Translations under genes and position numbers: made by a program
Part shown: positions 7,697 to 16,874 of the stretch, one piece after another
Layout: each line of letters starts with the position of its first letter
Numbering within the stretch: the stretch's first letter is position 1
NCBI GenBank assembly: GCA_021325135.1
Contig: JAJPHT010000015.1
Location: 181,320 to 245,319 of the forward strand
Direction of reading: 5' to 3'
Source of the DNA: Pseudomonadota bacterium
GTDB taxonomy: Archaea > Thermoplasmatota > SW-10-69-26 > JACQPN01 > JAJPHT01
Length of the DNA: 64,000 nt
The notes under the pieces: model-generated
What the model was told of the DNA's origin: nothing
Seen by the model: only the letters and a program-made list of their open reading frames with translations
Database searches by the model: none

Positions 7697-8344
7697 ATGC
7701 CCGGCCGCCTGACCCTCGGGCTCTACAACTCCTACGACCCGAGGCGCTTCCTGGAGGCCCACCGCCGCGCGCTGGTCCGCGCCGCGCCCCTGGCGCTGGC
7801 GTTCGACGCCAGCGTGGCGGCCTTCGGGTTCCCCTTCGCGGACCTCGCCGCGCACGGTGGGCGCACCTCGGAGAACCGCAGCCGCGGCTCCGAGGACAAG
7901 CGCGGCCAGGGGGAGCCCGTGGAGCTTCGCACGCCCGTGGAGATCGCCGAGTACGTCGCCGCGACGACCAGCGTGGCCGGCGCCAAGGGCGCGGAGGAGG
8001 GCGCCGAGCCCTTCGTCGCGCTGGCCCGCGCGGGGCGCTTCCACGTCTTCGACTTCCCCAAGAAGGGCTTCCCGCCGCAGCTTGGCGCGCTGGTCCTGGC
8101 CACCGAGCACGCGCAATGCCCCAAGGACACCAGCGCGCGGGCCATCGCGAGGGAGCTCGTGGACGGCCGCAGCCAGCTGGTCCTCTTCGGGCTCGGGCCC
8201 CACGGCACGCCTCCCGAGGTGCGCGAGGTCGCGCAGTGGGAGTTCGACGTGACCGGCGGCAACGTGGGGCTGGAGACCGCGACGGCCATGGGCGCCGTGG
8301 CCGCCGCCATCGCCGCGCACCGCGAGATGCTCCAACCCCGCTAG
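7697..8344 (+). CDS. DUF531 family protein
   Basis: The 215-residue product resembles the archaeal DUF531 family, beginning LTLGLYNSYDPRRFLEAHRRAL and containing ALAFDASVAAFGFPF and SARAIARELVDGRSQLVLFGLGPHG, blocks that recall SPOUT-like or nucleotide-binding alpha/beta folds in methanogens and other euryarchaea. No reaction is established for the family. It precedes the giant histidine kinase by 62 nt on the same strand. A longer start at 7686 is in another frame, so the ATG at 7697 is used. Confidence 0.72.
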   Translation: MPGRLTLGLYNSYDPRRFLEAHRRALVRAAPLALAFDASVAAFGFPFADLAAHGGRTSENRSRGSEDKRGQGEPVELRTPVEIAEYVAATTSVAGAKGAEEGAEPFVALARAGRFHVFDFPKKGFPPQLGALVLATEHAQCPKDTSARAIARELVDGRSQLVLFGLGPHGTPPEVREVAQWEFDVTGGNVGLETATAMGAVAAAIAAHREMLQPR

Positions 8345-8406
8345 AAGAGGGCCTGCGTAGGCGCGTGGCTTATCTACCCCCGAGAGGCGTTGGGCGCCGG
8401 GAGACC

Positions 8407-11400
8407 TTGGCTGCCCCCTCGTACACGGAGGCGCTCGCCCGCGGGTCCACGGAGGCCCTCCTGAGCGTCACGCCCAGCGGCCGGGTCCTGACGTGGAGCC
8501 ACGGCGCCGAGATGGCCTTCGGCTACCATCGCGACGAGGCCATCGGCCGGCTCCTCGTGGTCCTCGTGGCCTCCGCGGAGGACGTCGAGCGCGTGCAGGC
8601 GGCGCTGCGCCAGGCCGCGACGGAGGGCTCCGCGACCTGCGACGGGCTGCGCCGCCGCAAGGACGGCTCGCGCTTCGCGTCGCCCATGCCGGTGCGCATC
8701 GTCCGCGAGGGCGACGGGCCGGGCCTCCAGCTCACCGTCTACGTGGGCCGCGAGGCCTCGGGCGACCTTCTCTCGGACCCCGAGCCGGGCGCCGCCGAGG
8801 CGCCCCTGGCGCCGCTGGAGGACCCGCTGCGCGAGCCCCTGGAGCGCGTCCGGGCCGAGCTGCGCGCCGACGCCGCCGCGGTCTACGTCTTCGCGCCCAC
8901 CGGAGGGCTCGCCGTGCGCGCCACCGTGCGCGGCCCCGGCGCGCCAGCACCCCCCCTTCCCCGGCTCGAAGGCGAGGCGACCGCGCCCAGCCCCGCCGAG
9001 GCCTACCGCTCGCAGATCGCCGTCACCGTCCGCGTGGGCGGCGCGCCCGCGGGCGTGCTCCAGGTCGCCTCGCGCGAGGCCCGCGTCTTCACGCCCGACG
9101 ACGCCCGCGTCCTGGGCCTGGGCGCCGACCTCATCGGCTGGGCGCTGGAGCCGGGCCGCGGCCCCCTGGCCGGCATGGACCCCGCGATGGAGGCCGACCT
9201 TGCCGCGCTGCGAAGCGCGTGCGAGCGGGCGATGGAAGGCTCCCACGACCCCGGCGTCATGCTGGCCGCCATGGCGCGGGCTCTCGTGCCCCGCTTCGCG
9301 GACTGGTGCGCGGCCGACCTCGTGGAGCCCGCGGGCGGGCTGCGCCGCGTCGCGTTCGTCCACCGCGAGCCCTCCCGCGAGGCGACGGGCTACGAGGCCG
9401 CCTCGATCCCCGGCGCCAGCGCGCCGCTGGCCCCGCGGGACGCGGTGCGCGCGGCGCGCACCTTCGCGCGCCTCGCAGGCGAGGCCGAGCCCGAGCGCCG
9501 CCCCGAGGAGCGCCGCGCCCTGGCCGCGCTGGGCGACGCGTCGTGGATCGTCGTCCCCATCGCGGGGCGCGTGCGCGTCCTGGGCGCCCTGACCCTCGGG
9601 CAGGCCACCCCGGAGCGCGCCTTCGTGGACCGCGACGTGGCGTGGGTGCGCGACCTCGCGCGCCGCGCCGCGCTGGAGGTGGAGAACGCGCGCCTGCACG
9701 ACATGGTGCAGCGCTCCCGCGAGCAGGCGGGGCGCGCCACCGTGCGCGGCAAGCTCCTCCAGGAGGTCGCGGCCTCGCTCTCCGAGGCGCTCACCCCCAC
9801 CGAGGTCATCGAGACGGTGGTCGCGCGGGCGCGGGAGGGCCTGCGCGCCACGGGCGGCGCCCTCGCGGTGCTCACCGACGACCGCGCGGCCTTCGAGATC
9901 GCGGGCACGGTGGGCGCCGCCGACGCGCTGCACAACGCGTGGCGCCGCTTCCCCGTCCACACGCGCGTCCCGCTGGCGGACGCGGGCCGCTCCCGCGAGG
10001 TGGTGACCGTGGAGTCGGTCCCCGCCGGCATCGCGCGCTACCCCCACCTCGCGGGCGCCCACGAGAAGCTGGGCTCCCTCGTGGCCGTGCCCCTCGTCGT
10101 GGACGGCCGCACCGTGGGCGCCCTGGGCCTCGTCTTCGAGGAGAAGCGCGCCTTCGACGCGGACGACCTCTCCTTCCTGCGCACGCTGGCGCGCCAGTGC
10201 GGCGACGCCGTCGAGCGCACGCGCCTGCTCAACGCGGAGCGCAGCGCCCGCGCCGCGGCCGACAGCGAGGCGCGCCGCGCGGCGTTCCTCGCGGACGCCA
10301 GCCGCATCCTCTCCGCCTCCTTCGACTTCGAGAGCACGCTGGGCCAGACGGGCCGCATGCTCGTGCCGGTCTACGCGGACTGGTGCCTCATCCACCTGGC
10401 GGAGCCCGACGGCTCGCTGCGCGCCCTCGTCTCGGTCCACGGCGAGGGCGCGAAGCTCGCGGCCGTGGAGGAGCTTCGCTGGCTGCATCGCCTCGACCCC
10501 AACGGCGAGGCCGGCATCCCGCGCGTCGTGCGCACGGGGCGCCCCGAGATCCACTTCGAGGTGCCCGACTCGCTGGTGGAGCGCATGTGCGCGAGCCCCG
10601 AGGAGGCCGCGCTCATGCGCAAGGTGGGCGTCCGCTCGCAGATGATCGTGCCCATGGTCGCGCGCGGCCGCGTGCTGGGCGCCATCACGTTCCGCCAGTC
10701 GGGCATCCGCCGCTTCGGCATCAACGACGTGCCCCTCGCGGAGGAGCTGGCCATCCGCGCCGCCATCGCGGTGGACAACGCGCGCCTCTTCCGCGAGTCG
10801 CAGGAGGCGTTCCTGCGCCGCGAGGAGAGCCTGGCGCTCCTGGCGACGCTCCTCTCCAGCGCGCCCATCGGCATCGCGTTCTTCGACCGCGAGATGCGCG
10901 TCGCGCGCGTGAACGACGCGCTGAGGGCCGCCGGCGCGCCCGCCGACGCCGTGGGCCTCACGCTCGCCGAGGCGCTCCCCTTCCTCTCCGAGGAGACGCG
11001 GGAGCGCTTCCGCCAGGTCCTCGTCACGGGCGAGCCCGTCGTGGACCTGGAGGTGGCGGAGGCCTCCGACGGCCTCTTCCCGCGCCACTGGCTCGCGTCG
11101 TGCTATCCCGTGACGGCGCGCCCCGGCGACACGCTGGGCGTCGGCCTGCTCCTGGCGGACATCACCGCGCGCAAGCGGGCCGAGGAGGCCCTGCGGGAGA
11201 GCGAAGAACGATATCGCCTCCTCGTCGAGGGCGTCAAGGACCACGCCATCCTCAGCCTCGACCCCGAGGGGCGCATCATGAGCTGGAACGCGGCCGCGGA
11301 GAGGCTCCACGGCTACAAGGCGGAGGAGGTCGTGGGCAAGCCCTTCAGCGTCTTCCACCCCCCCGAGCTGGAGGGCGCCGCGGCCGTGGAGGAGCTTGCG

Positions 11401-12297
11401 ACCGCGCTGAAGGACGGACGCTGCGAGATCGAGGGGTGGCGCGTGCGCAAGGACGGCTCGCGCTTCTACGCCAACGTGCTCCTGGCCCCGCTGCGCGACG
11501 CGGAGGGGCGCCTCGTGGGCTTCTCCAAGCTCACGCGCGACCTCACCGAGGCGCGCCGGGCGCGCGAGGACCTGGAATTGGCCCGCCAGCAGGTGGCGCG
11601 CACGGAGAAGCTCTCCACCATGGGCACCCTCGTCTCGGGCGTCGCGCACGAGATCCGCACGCCGCTCACCGCCATCGCGAACAGCCTCTTCATGATGAAG
11701 ATGCGGCTCGACCGCGGGCCCACCGCGGAGGAGCTTCGCTCGTCCACGTTCCGCCAGCACATGGACCTCGCGCTGGAAGGCATCGACCGCATCAACCGCC
11801 TGGTGCAGGACCTCCGGCGCTTCACCAAGGTCCCCGTGGGCCAGGGGCGCGTCCGCGCAGGGCTCGACGACGTGGCCGGCGAGGCGCTGAGCCTCTTCCG
11901 CGCCGCGTACCGCGGGCGCATCGAGGTCGCCAGCGAGCTTCGGCCCACGCCCCCCTGCGAGGTGGACCGCGCGCAGATCCAGCAGCTCGTCCTCAACCTC
12001 CTCCAGAACGCCTCCGAGGCCATGCCCCACGGCGGCACGGTGCGGCTCCTCACGGGGGCCAGCGGCACGCACGCGTTCATCCGCGTCGTGGACACGGGCG
12101 TGGGCATGCCCCCCGAGGTCACGAAGCGCATGTTCGAGGAGTTCTTCACGACGAAGCCCGAGGGCACGGGGCTGGGCCTCTCCATCGTGAGGCGCATCGT
12201 GGAGGCCCACGGCGGCCGCATCGAGCACCACACGGAGGAGGGGAAGGGCACCACCTTCACCATCCACGTCCCGCTGGCCTCCGCGCCCCCTCCGTGA
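8407..12297 (+). CDS. Giant multi-PAS/GAF sensor histidine kinase
   Basis: This soluble hybrid-type sensor of about 1296 residues has no transmembrane segment. Order: PAS (about 10-115), degenerate GAF (135-255), GAF (270-430), GAF (450-600), GAF (625-790), PAS (805-920), PAS (930-1050), HisKA with phospho-acceptor His in GVAHEIRTPLTAI (about 1080), and HATPase_c with N box NLLQNASEAM, G1 box DTGVGMP and GTGLGLSIV. It should autophosphorylate in response to intracellular or diffusible signals. No receiver is adjacent; the orphan receiver and Hpt at 4 kb are candidates. The TTG at 8407 is the first plausible start after the TATA-like ttatct at 8370 and follows a GGGAG; this start is uncertain. 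It resembles the kinase at 31.8 kb. Confidence 0.9.
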   Translation: MAAPSYTEALARGSTEALLSVTPSGRVLTWSHGAEMAFGYHRDEAIGRLLVVLVASAEDVERVQAALRQAATEGSATCDGLRRRKDGSRFASPMPVRIVREGDGPGLQLTVYVGREASGDLLSDPEPGAAEAPLAPLEDPLREPLERVRAELRADAAAVYVFAPTGGLAVRATVRGPGAPAPPLPRLEGEATAPSPAEAYRSQIAVTVRVGGAPAGVLQVASREARVFTPDDARVLGLGADLIGWALEPGRGPLAGMDPAMEADLAALRSACERAMEGSHDPGVMLAAMARALVPRFADWCAADLVEPAGGLRRVAFVHREPSREATGYEAASIPGASAPLAPRDAVRAARTFARLAGEAEPERRPEERRALAALGDASWIVVPIAGRVRVLGALTLGQATPERAFVDRDVAWVRDLARRAALEVENARLHDMVQRSREQAGRATVRGKLLQEVAASLSEALTPTEVIETVVARAREGLRATGGALAVLTDDRAAFEIAGTVGAADALHNAWRRFPVHTRVPLADAGRSREVVTVESVPAGIARYPHLAGAHEKLGSLVAVPLVVDGRTVGALGLVFEEKRAFDADDLSFLRTLARQCGDAVERTRLLNAERSARAAADSEARRAAFLADASRILSASFDFESTLGQTGRMLVPVYADWCLIHLAEPDGSLRALVSVHGEGAKLAAVEELRWLHRLDPNGEAGIPRVVRTGRPEIHFEVPDSLVERMCASPEEAALMRKVGVRSQMIVPMVARGRVLGAITFRQSGIRRFGINDVPLAEELAIRAAIAVDNARLFRESQEAFLRREESLALLATLLSSAPIGIAFFDREMRVARVNDALRAAGAPADAVGLTLAEALPFLSEETRERFRQVLVTGEPVVDLEVAEASDGLFPRHWLASCYPVTARPGDTLGVGLLLADITARKRAEEALRESEERYRLLVEGVKDHAILSLDPEGRIMSWNAAAERLHGYKAEEVVGKPFSVFHPPELEGAAAVEELATALKDGRCEIEGWRVRKDGSRFYANVLLAPLRDAEGRLVGFSKLTRDLTEARRAREDLELARQQVARTEKLSTMGTLVSGVAHEIRTPLTAIANSLFMMKMRLDRGPTAEELRSSTFRQHMDLALEGIDRINRLVQDLRRFTKVPVGQGRVRAGLDDVAGEALSLFRAAYRGRIEVASELRPTPPCEVDRAQIQQLVLNLLQNASEAMPHGGTVRLLTGASGTHAFIRVVDTGVGMPPEVTKRMFEEFFTTKPEGTGLGLSIVRRIVEAHGGRIEHHTEEGKGTTFTIHVPLASAPPP

Positions 12298-12409
12298 GGC
12301 GAGGGCCAGCAGGCTCCCGGGTTCGTAGCAGGAATCCTTTAGTCCCTCTCGGCCCTCGTCGAAGCGACTTCCCACCCGGGCAGCGGTGGGCGACTGGAGA
12401 GGCAGAACC

Positions 12410-13069
12410 ATGCAGAAGACCATCATCCCCCAGACGACGAGCACGGTCTACGACATCGGGGTCCGCGAGCTCCACCGCATCTCCCAGGACGAGGCCGCGC
12501 GCCGCGAGATCGACCACAACCTCAACGAGTCGCGCGGCCGGGAGGCGGCCCGCCTCCACGTCACGCTGACGGCGCTCTCGGCCATGGACCGGAAGAACAT
12601 GGAGGCGCTGGAGGCCATGGCCACGGAGCTCCAGGCGCGCGTCGCGGAGCTTGCCGCCTCGGTCTCCGGCACCGAGGGCGTCGCCGAGAAGCGCTCGCAG
12701 GAGATCGTGGCGTTGACCACGCAGCTCACCTCCGCCATGAAGGACAACTTCGAGGCGACGCGCAGCCATCTCGTCAACCTCCAGAACGCCCTCTCCACGC
12801 AGGTCCACGAGGCGCGCCTCGCCCTGGCCAACCAGGCGGACGGCTCGCTCCAGAGCATCTCCTCGCAGCAGCGCGAGAACACCGAGCGCCTCGCCGTGGA
12901 CGTGCGCAAGCTGCGCGACGAGGTCGTCTCCCTCGTGGACAGCCGCATGAACCAGGCCGACGCCAGCTTCGCCGCCCTGCGCGGCGACGTCGAGGTCGTG
13001 AAGTACCTCGTCATGGACCTCATCAAGGACCGCATCGGCCGCGCCGACCCCAAGTCCAAGACCTACTGA
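12410..13069 (+). CDS. Coiled-coil protein of unknown function
   Basis: The 219-residue product is almost entirely helical and polar, with heptad-like stretches such as MDRKNMEALEAMATELQARVAEL and VRKLRDEVVSLVDSRMNQADASFAALRGDVEVV. There is no signal peptide or membrane segment. It lacks the chemoreceptor signalling tip, so it is not an obvious methyl-accepting protein. It follows the giant kinase and precedes a membrane protein by 12 nt, so these may form one transcription unit. A GGAG sits upstream of the ATG at 12410, and the upstream in-frame ATG at 12386 adds only eight residues. Confidence 0.78.
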   Translation: MQKTIIPQTTSTVYDIGVRELHRISQDEAARREIDHNLNESRGREAARLHVTLTALSAMDRKNMEALEAMATELQARVAELAASVSGTEGVAEKRSQEIVALTTQLTSAMKDNFEATRSHLVNLQNALSTQVHEARLALANQADGSLQSISSQQRENTERLAVDVRKLRDEVVSLVDSRMNQADASFAALRGDVEVVKYLVMDLIKDRIGRADPKSKTY

Positions 13070-13081
13070 GGTGCCCGCCCC

Positions 13082-13999
13082 ATGCGGGCCCTCCTGTGCG
13101 CGCTCGTCCTCTCGGCCCTCCTGGCGCCCTCCTCCGCGCTGGCCCAGGTGCCCGCCGCCCAGCCGCAGGTGGGGCTCTCCCTGTCGGCGGCCGCCCTGCG
13201 CGTGGACGCGGGAAACGAGAGCGTCGTCCTCGCCAACGTCACCAACCAGGGCAGCCTCCCGGCCACCGTCACGCTCTCCTTCGCTCCGCTGGCAGGGTGG
13301 ACCGTCACGCCCGACGTGGCGAGCCCCTTCGCCCTGGCCGCCAACGGCGCGCAGACGGTGCGCCTCACGGTGCGCGCTCCAGCCGCCGGCGCGGGCGCCG
13401 CGGAGGGCCCCCTGGGCGTCACGGCCACCCTCACCGAATCCACCACCGGGCGCCAGGCTCCTCCGGCCAAGGCGACGCTGGCCCTCTCCCGCGTCGACCC
13501 CGCCGCCGCGGCCCCGCCCTCCTTGTGGCCCCCGGAGCGCGTCGCCGCCGCGGCGCTGGGCTCCGTCGCGGTGGTCGCGGGCGTCGTCGCGCTGGAGCGG
13601 AGGCGCCGCGTCCGCGCCGAGGCCCTCTGGCGCGAGCGCGAGACGGGCCTCGCCCTGGAGCCGGACGGGCCCACGATGCCCTGGGGCGCGCGCCGCGAGA
13701 TGCTCCAGCGCGTCGCGGTGCGCAACGTGGGCTCGCGCCCCCTGGTCGCCCTCGTGGGCGTGCGCGCGGCGAGCCCCGGCTGGACGGCCGCCCTCTCGCT
13801 GCCGCGCCTGCCCCTGGCCCCCGGCGAGCGCGCGGTGGTCACGCTCTACCTCAACCCCGCGCCCGACGTGCCCGGCGGCGCGCCCGGCGAGGTGACGCTC
13901 TACGCCCGCACGGCCGAGGCGCAGGAGCACGAGGAGGTGGCGCGCGTGGCCCTGGAGGCGCCCCCGGTGCGCGTCCCTGCGGCAGCGGGCGGGCGCTAG
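13082..13999 (+). CDS. Membrane protein with extracytoplasmic beta-sandwich domain
   Basis: The 305-residue product has a signal peptide (LLCALVLSALLAPSSALA), an extracellular domain of about 110 residues resembling NEW3/CARDB-type adhesion folds (VVLANVTNQGSLPATVTLSFAPLAGWTV), then a Pro/Ala stretch and a single transmembrane helix near residue 155-172 followed by RRRRVRAEA, a positive-inside stop. A second beta-rich domain follows (VAVRNVGSRPLVALVGVRA), presumably cytoplasmic. It is 12 nt downstream of the coiled-coil gene, so the two may act together. No specific family was recognised. Confidence 0.75.
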   Translation: MRALLCALVLSALLAPSSALAQVPAAQPQVGLSLSAAALRVDAGNESVVLANVTNQGSLPATVTLSFAPLAGWTVTPDVASPFALAANGAQTVRLTVRAPAAGAGAAEGPLGVTATLTESTTGRQAPPAKATLALSRVDPAAAAPPSLWPPERVAAAALGSVAVVAGVVALERRRRVRAEALWRERETGLALEPDGPTMPWGARREMLQRVAVRNVGSRPLVALVGVRAASPGWTAALSLPRLPLAPGERAVVTLYLNPAPDVPGGAPGEVTLYARTAEAQEHEEVARVALEAPPVRVPAAAGGR

Positions 14000-14030
14000 C
14001 CTCAAGGCTCGCAGCCCGGATCGCCCCCCG

Positions 14031-14507
14031 ATGCCCGAGGTCCGCAACGTGAACGGCTACGTCGCGCCGGCGCTCACCGCGGACGCCGTCCTCCTCAAGG
14101 GCCGCGAGGCGCTCCTCATCCGCCGCGGCCGCGACCCGTTCAAGGGCTCGTGGGCCCTGCCTGGAGGCTTCGTCGAGCCGGGCGAGCGCGTCGAGGACGC
14201 CTGCCGCCGCGAGCTCATGGAGGAGACGGGCCTCAAGGGCGACATCGTCGACCTCCTGGGCGTCTACAGCGATCCCGGCCGCGACCCGCGGGGGCCCACC
14301 GTCACCGTGGCCTACGTGCTGAAGGTCTCCGGCATCGTGCAGGTGGCTGCCGCGGACGACGCGGACGAGGCGCGCTGGTTCCCCCTCGACGCGTTGCCTC
14401 CGCTGGCGTTCGACCACGATCGCATCCTCTCCGACGCGGCGCGGTGGCTCGCGCAGCCGGGGTGCTTCGAGAAGCTGGCGGACACCGATTTTGGGAAGTG
14501 CGCCTGA
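14031..14507 (+). CDS. Nudix hydrolase
   Basis: The 158-residue protein carries a complete Nudix box, GGFVEPGERVEDACRRELMEETGL (quoted in part), whose glutamates bind the catalytic divalent metal. Such enzymes cleave nucleoside diphosphates linked to another moiety. The N-terminal YVAPALTADAVLLKGREALLIRRGRDPFKG and the later SDPGRDPRGPTVTVAYV resemble ADP-ribose pyrophosphatase and related housekeeping Nudix proteins. Exact substrate cannot be read from sequence. It lies 31 nt after the membrane protein gene and before a DUF309 gene on the same strand. Confidence 0.9.
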   Translation: MPEVRNVNGYVAPALTADAVLLKGREALLIRRGRDPFKGSWALPGGFVEPGERVEDACRRELMEETGLKGDIVDLLGVYSDPGRDPRGPTVTVAYVLKVSGIVQVAAADDADEARWFPLDALPPLAFDHDRILSDAARWLAQPGCFEKLADTDFGKCA

Positions 14508-14601
14508 GGCTTGCCTCCTGGTCCGGTGGTTCGTGGGTTCGGGTTGCATCGTGGAACAGCGAGCAGAGGGATTCATCCCCCGCTCGCGCGCTCGCCGAGG
14601 C

Positions 14602-14952
14602 GTGATCCCCGAGGGCCTCCGGGAGGGCATCCGCCGCTTCAACGCGCGCGAGTGGTTCGAGGCCCACGAGGCGTGGGAGGACCACTGGGGGTCGGGCGGA
14701 GCGGGCGAGCGCGAGGCCACGCTGGGGCTCATCAAGGCCGCCGTCGCGCTGCACCACCTCGCGGCCGGCAACGAGGCGGGCTTCCTCTGGCAGGCCAAGG
14801 AGGCGATCCCCAGGCTGCGCGCGCAGGCGGGGCTCTGGCCGGAGCTGGCGCTGGACGACCTCGCCGAGGCGCTGGACTCCCTGGCCGCGCAGGCGCGCTT
14901 CGCCGGGCGGCTGCCCACCGCCTGGGACGCGCCCCGCCTGCCGGAGCCGTGA
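14602..14952 (+). CDS. DUF309 family protein
   Basis: The 116-residue product contains the DUF309 signature FNAREWFEAHEAWEDHWG followed by LGLIKAAVALHHLAAGN, an all-helical domain found in archaea and bacteria with an unknown biochemical role. The histidines and acidic residues in the EAHE...W motif suggest a metal or ligand site, but none has been shown to my knowledge. I use the GTG at 14602 because family members begin just before this motif. GTG at 14551 and ATG at 14491 are in-frame alternatives that add unconserved residues. Confidence 0.82.
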   Translation: MIPEGLREGIRRFNAREWFEAHEAWEDHWGSGGAGEREATLGLIKAAVALHHLAAGNEAGFLWQAKEAIPRLRAQAGLWPELALDDLAEALDSLAAQARFAGRLPTAWDAPRLPEP

Positions 14953-15008
14953 ACGTCCTCACAACAAGGGATAAATGGGCCGATTCGGTCCCCACGCCCG
15001 GGGCAGGC

Positions 15009-16214
15009 ATGCGCGCGGACGTCCCCCTCGGAGCCCTTCTCCTCGTGGCCCTCCTCTCGGCGGGCTGCATCGGCACGTTCAACCACACGCTGGACGAGCA
15101 CCCCGCGACCGTGGACGACGGCCACGGAGGCGGCCCCCTCCTCCCTCCGCCCCCCAAGCCCATGCTCAAGCCCACCGTGGCGCCCGTCGTCGCCCCCGCG
15201 CCGTGGGTCCTCAACGGCACGCAGGTGGAGATGCAGGCCGTCGCCCCCGCCGACGCCAAGGCGCCCCTCTCGTGGACGTGGGGCGTCGCCCCCCTCCTGG
15301 GCACGGCGCCCCTCGCGCAGAAGGCCACTGGCCTCGACACGGGCTCCAAGAAGCCCGACGACTACCTCTCCCCCGGCCAGAGCGCGTCGCTCACCTTCTC
15401 CCTCCCCGGCGTCTACCAGATGCACTGCCACCCGCACGCGAACTTCATGCGCGGCAACGTGACCGTCATCGACGGCCTGCCCGGCGCCAAGAATTTCGAC
15501 GTCTACATCGAGGACGGCGCGACGTACAAGGACTTCCGCTTCGTCCCCGAGAACCTCACCGTCCCCGCGGGCTCCGTCGTCACCTACCACAACGTGGGCA
15601 GCCAGGCCCACAGCGCGACCCTCCTCTCCCAGGACCCTGGCCTCGTCCCGCAGCCCGTCACCGGCAGCAAGGGCACCGTCACCCTCACGGGCAACGGCTG
15701 GACGCGCGTCATCGCCATCCTCCACGACGCGGAAGGCCGCATCGGCCAGGCCGAGTGGCCCGTCTACGTCGCGCCCTACCCCGAGGACTACCAGAAGACG
15801 TTCTACCAGAACTTCAGCGCCGGAGCCCCCGCACAGCTGGACGCCGCGCCCGTCTCCGTCGCGCCGGGCGGCACGCTCTCGTTCAAGACGGACTACAACG
15901 GCACCGCGTTCGTGAACGTCACCTTCCTCGACCCGCCCTCCCAGCAGGCGCTCCCCGCCGCCGACCCCGCCAACGCCTGCGCGGGCGAGTTCCACCTCCG
16001 CGAACAGGGCTCCCAGACGGACCTGCTCACCGGCGCGCAAGGGCCCTCCCCCGCCGCCCACGGCCGCGTCCTCACCACGACGTACAACCTCGTCGTCGTG
16101 CCGCGCCAGGGCGCCAGCTGCGAGGCCATCGTGCAGCTCCACGTGCTCTACGACCACGAGCCGCCAGCCCCGCTGGCCTACGTGGACCCGGAGAGCGTTC
16201 CGCATCATCACTGA
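15009..16214 (+). CDS. Cupredoxin-type lipoprotein
   Basis: The 401-residue product has a signal peptide with lipobox LSAGC and a Pro-rich linker. The first cupredoxin-like domain ends in the copper-ligand loop MHCHPHANFMRG (Cys, His, Met). A second cupredoxin-like domain is introduced by FRFVPENLTVPAGSVVTYHN and SQAHSAT but lacks an obvious Cys-His-Met loop. A C-terminal beta domain is bounded by cysteines. It should be tethered outside the membrane and could carry electrons or bind copper. A TATA-like ggataaat lies 38 nt before the ATG at 15009. Several distal beta segments show no recognisable family. Confidence 0.8.
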   Translation: MRADVPLGALLLVALLSAGCIGTFNHTLDEHPATVDDGHGGGPLLPPPPKPMLKPTVAPVVAPAPWVLNGTQVEMQAVAPADAKAPLSWTWGVAPLLGTAPLAQKATGLDTGSKKPDDYLSPGQSASLTFSLPGVYQMHCHPHANFMRGNVTVIDGLPGAKNFDVYIEDGATYKDFRFVPENLTVPAGSVVTYHNVGSQAHSATLLSQDPGLVPQPVTGSKGTVTLTGNGWTRVIAILHDAEGRIGQAEWPVYVAPYPEDYQKTFYQNFSAGAPAQLDAAPVSVAPGGTLSFKTDYNGTAFVNVTFLDPPSQQALPAADPANACAGEFHLREQGSQTDLLTGAQGPSPAAHGRVLTTTYNLVVVPRQGASCEAIVQLHVLYDHEPPAPLAYVDPESVPHHH

Positions 16215-16273
16215 TACGGCCCGCTCGCTTCGCTCGCGGACCGACTCGGCTGGGGGCCCTTCGGGCCCCCGGG

Positions 16274-16383
16274 GAGCGCCCCTTTTTTCGCAGAAATGCC
16301 CTTAGGGGCGCTCCGGCGCCGCCTTCGGCGGCGCCTGCGGCCCCTACAAGGCATCCGGCATTTCTGCGAAAAAACGGGCGCTC
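16274..16383. repeat. Nested inverted-repeat element
   Basis: Two 27-nt arms (16274-16300 and 16357-16383) pair with one mismatch and contain TTTTTTCGCAGAAATGCC and its complement. Between them are further G/C hairpins (GGCGCCGCC...GGCGGCGCC). The element fills the gap between the cupredoxin gene and tfs. The layout resembles a small non-autonomous mobile unit, or a strong bidirectional terminator given the T runs. Confidence 0.75.
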
Positions 16384-16506
16384 GGTGATGGCCCTCTGCG
16401 GGGGGCCGCGAGTGGTGGGCTCTTCGTCGCGCGCGCGGGCGCCGCGGCGGGGGCCCTCGCTTCGGGTCCGCAAGGGCTTTCAATGAAACGAGGGCTGCGG
16501 CCGATC

Positions 16507-16824
16507 ATGTTCTGTCCCAACGACAAGGCGATGCTCAAGCCTGTGAACGGGGTGCTGACGTGCCCGAAATGCGGGTACACGAAGCAGGCCGTCGCGGGGC
16601 AGAACGTCGTGCGGAGCAAGGCCGTCGAGGACGTCCACAAGTCGGTCATGGACGACTCGGCGCAGAAGGTCAGCCTCCTGCCCACGACCAACGAGTACCA
16701 GTGCGAGAAGTGCGGCAACCACCTCGCGTACTACTACATGCGCCAGACGCGCAGCGCGGATGAGGCCACGACGCGCTTCCTGGAGTGCACCAAGTGTGGC
16801 CACAAGTGGAGGGAATACCGGTGA
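16507..16824 (+). CDS. tfs: Transcription factor S (TFIIS/RPB9-like)
   Basis: The 105-residue protein matches archaeal TFS, which binds RNA polymerase and stimulates cleavage of the transcript in stalled complexes. The C-terminal zinc ribbon is intact: CEKCG, then the hairpin RSADEATT with the catalytic Asp-Glu pair, then CTKCGHKWREY. The N-terminal ribbon reads MFCPNDKAML...CPKCG, so an Asp occupies a position normally held by the second cysteine. I use the ATG at 16507, because MFCP is the family start; the ATG at 16483 adds eight unmatched residues. A duplicate of its last codons lies 71 nt downstream. Confidence 0.93.
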   Translation: MFCPNDKAMLKPVNGVLTCPKCGYTKQAVAGQNVVRSKAVEDVHKSVMDDSAQKVSLLPTTNEYQCEKCGNHLAYYYMRQTRSADEATTRFLECTKCGHKWREYR

Positions 16825-16874
16825 GCGAAGCGAACCGGTTTCCCTACACTGAAGCCGGACCGCAGTCCGGCTGG

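Noticed and set aside
8374-12444. Minus-strand ORF of 1356 codons
   Set aside because: It is the antisense shadow of the giant kinase, produced by high-GC third-position bias. Its translation is low-complexity and shows no domains.
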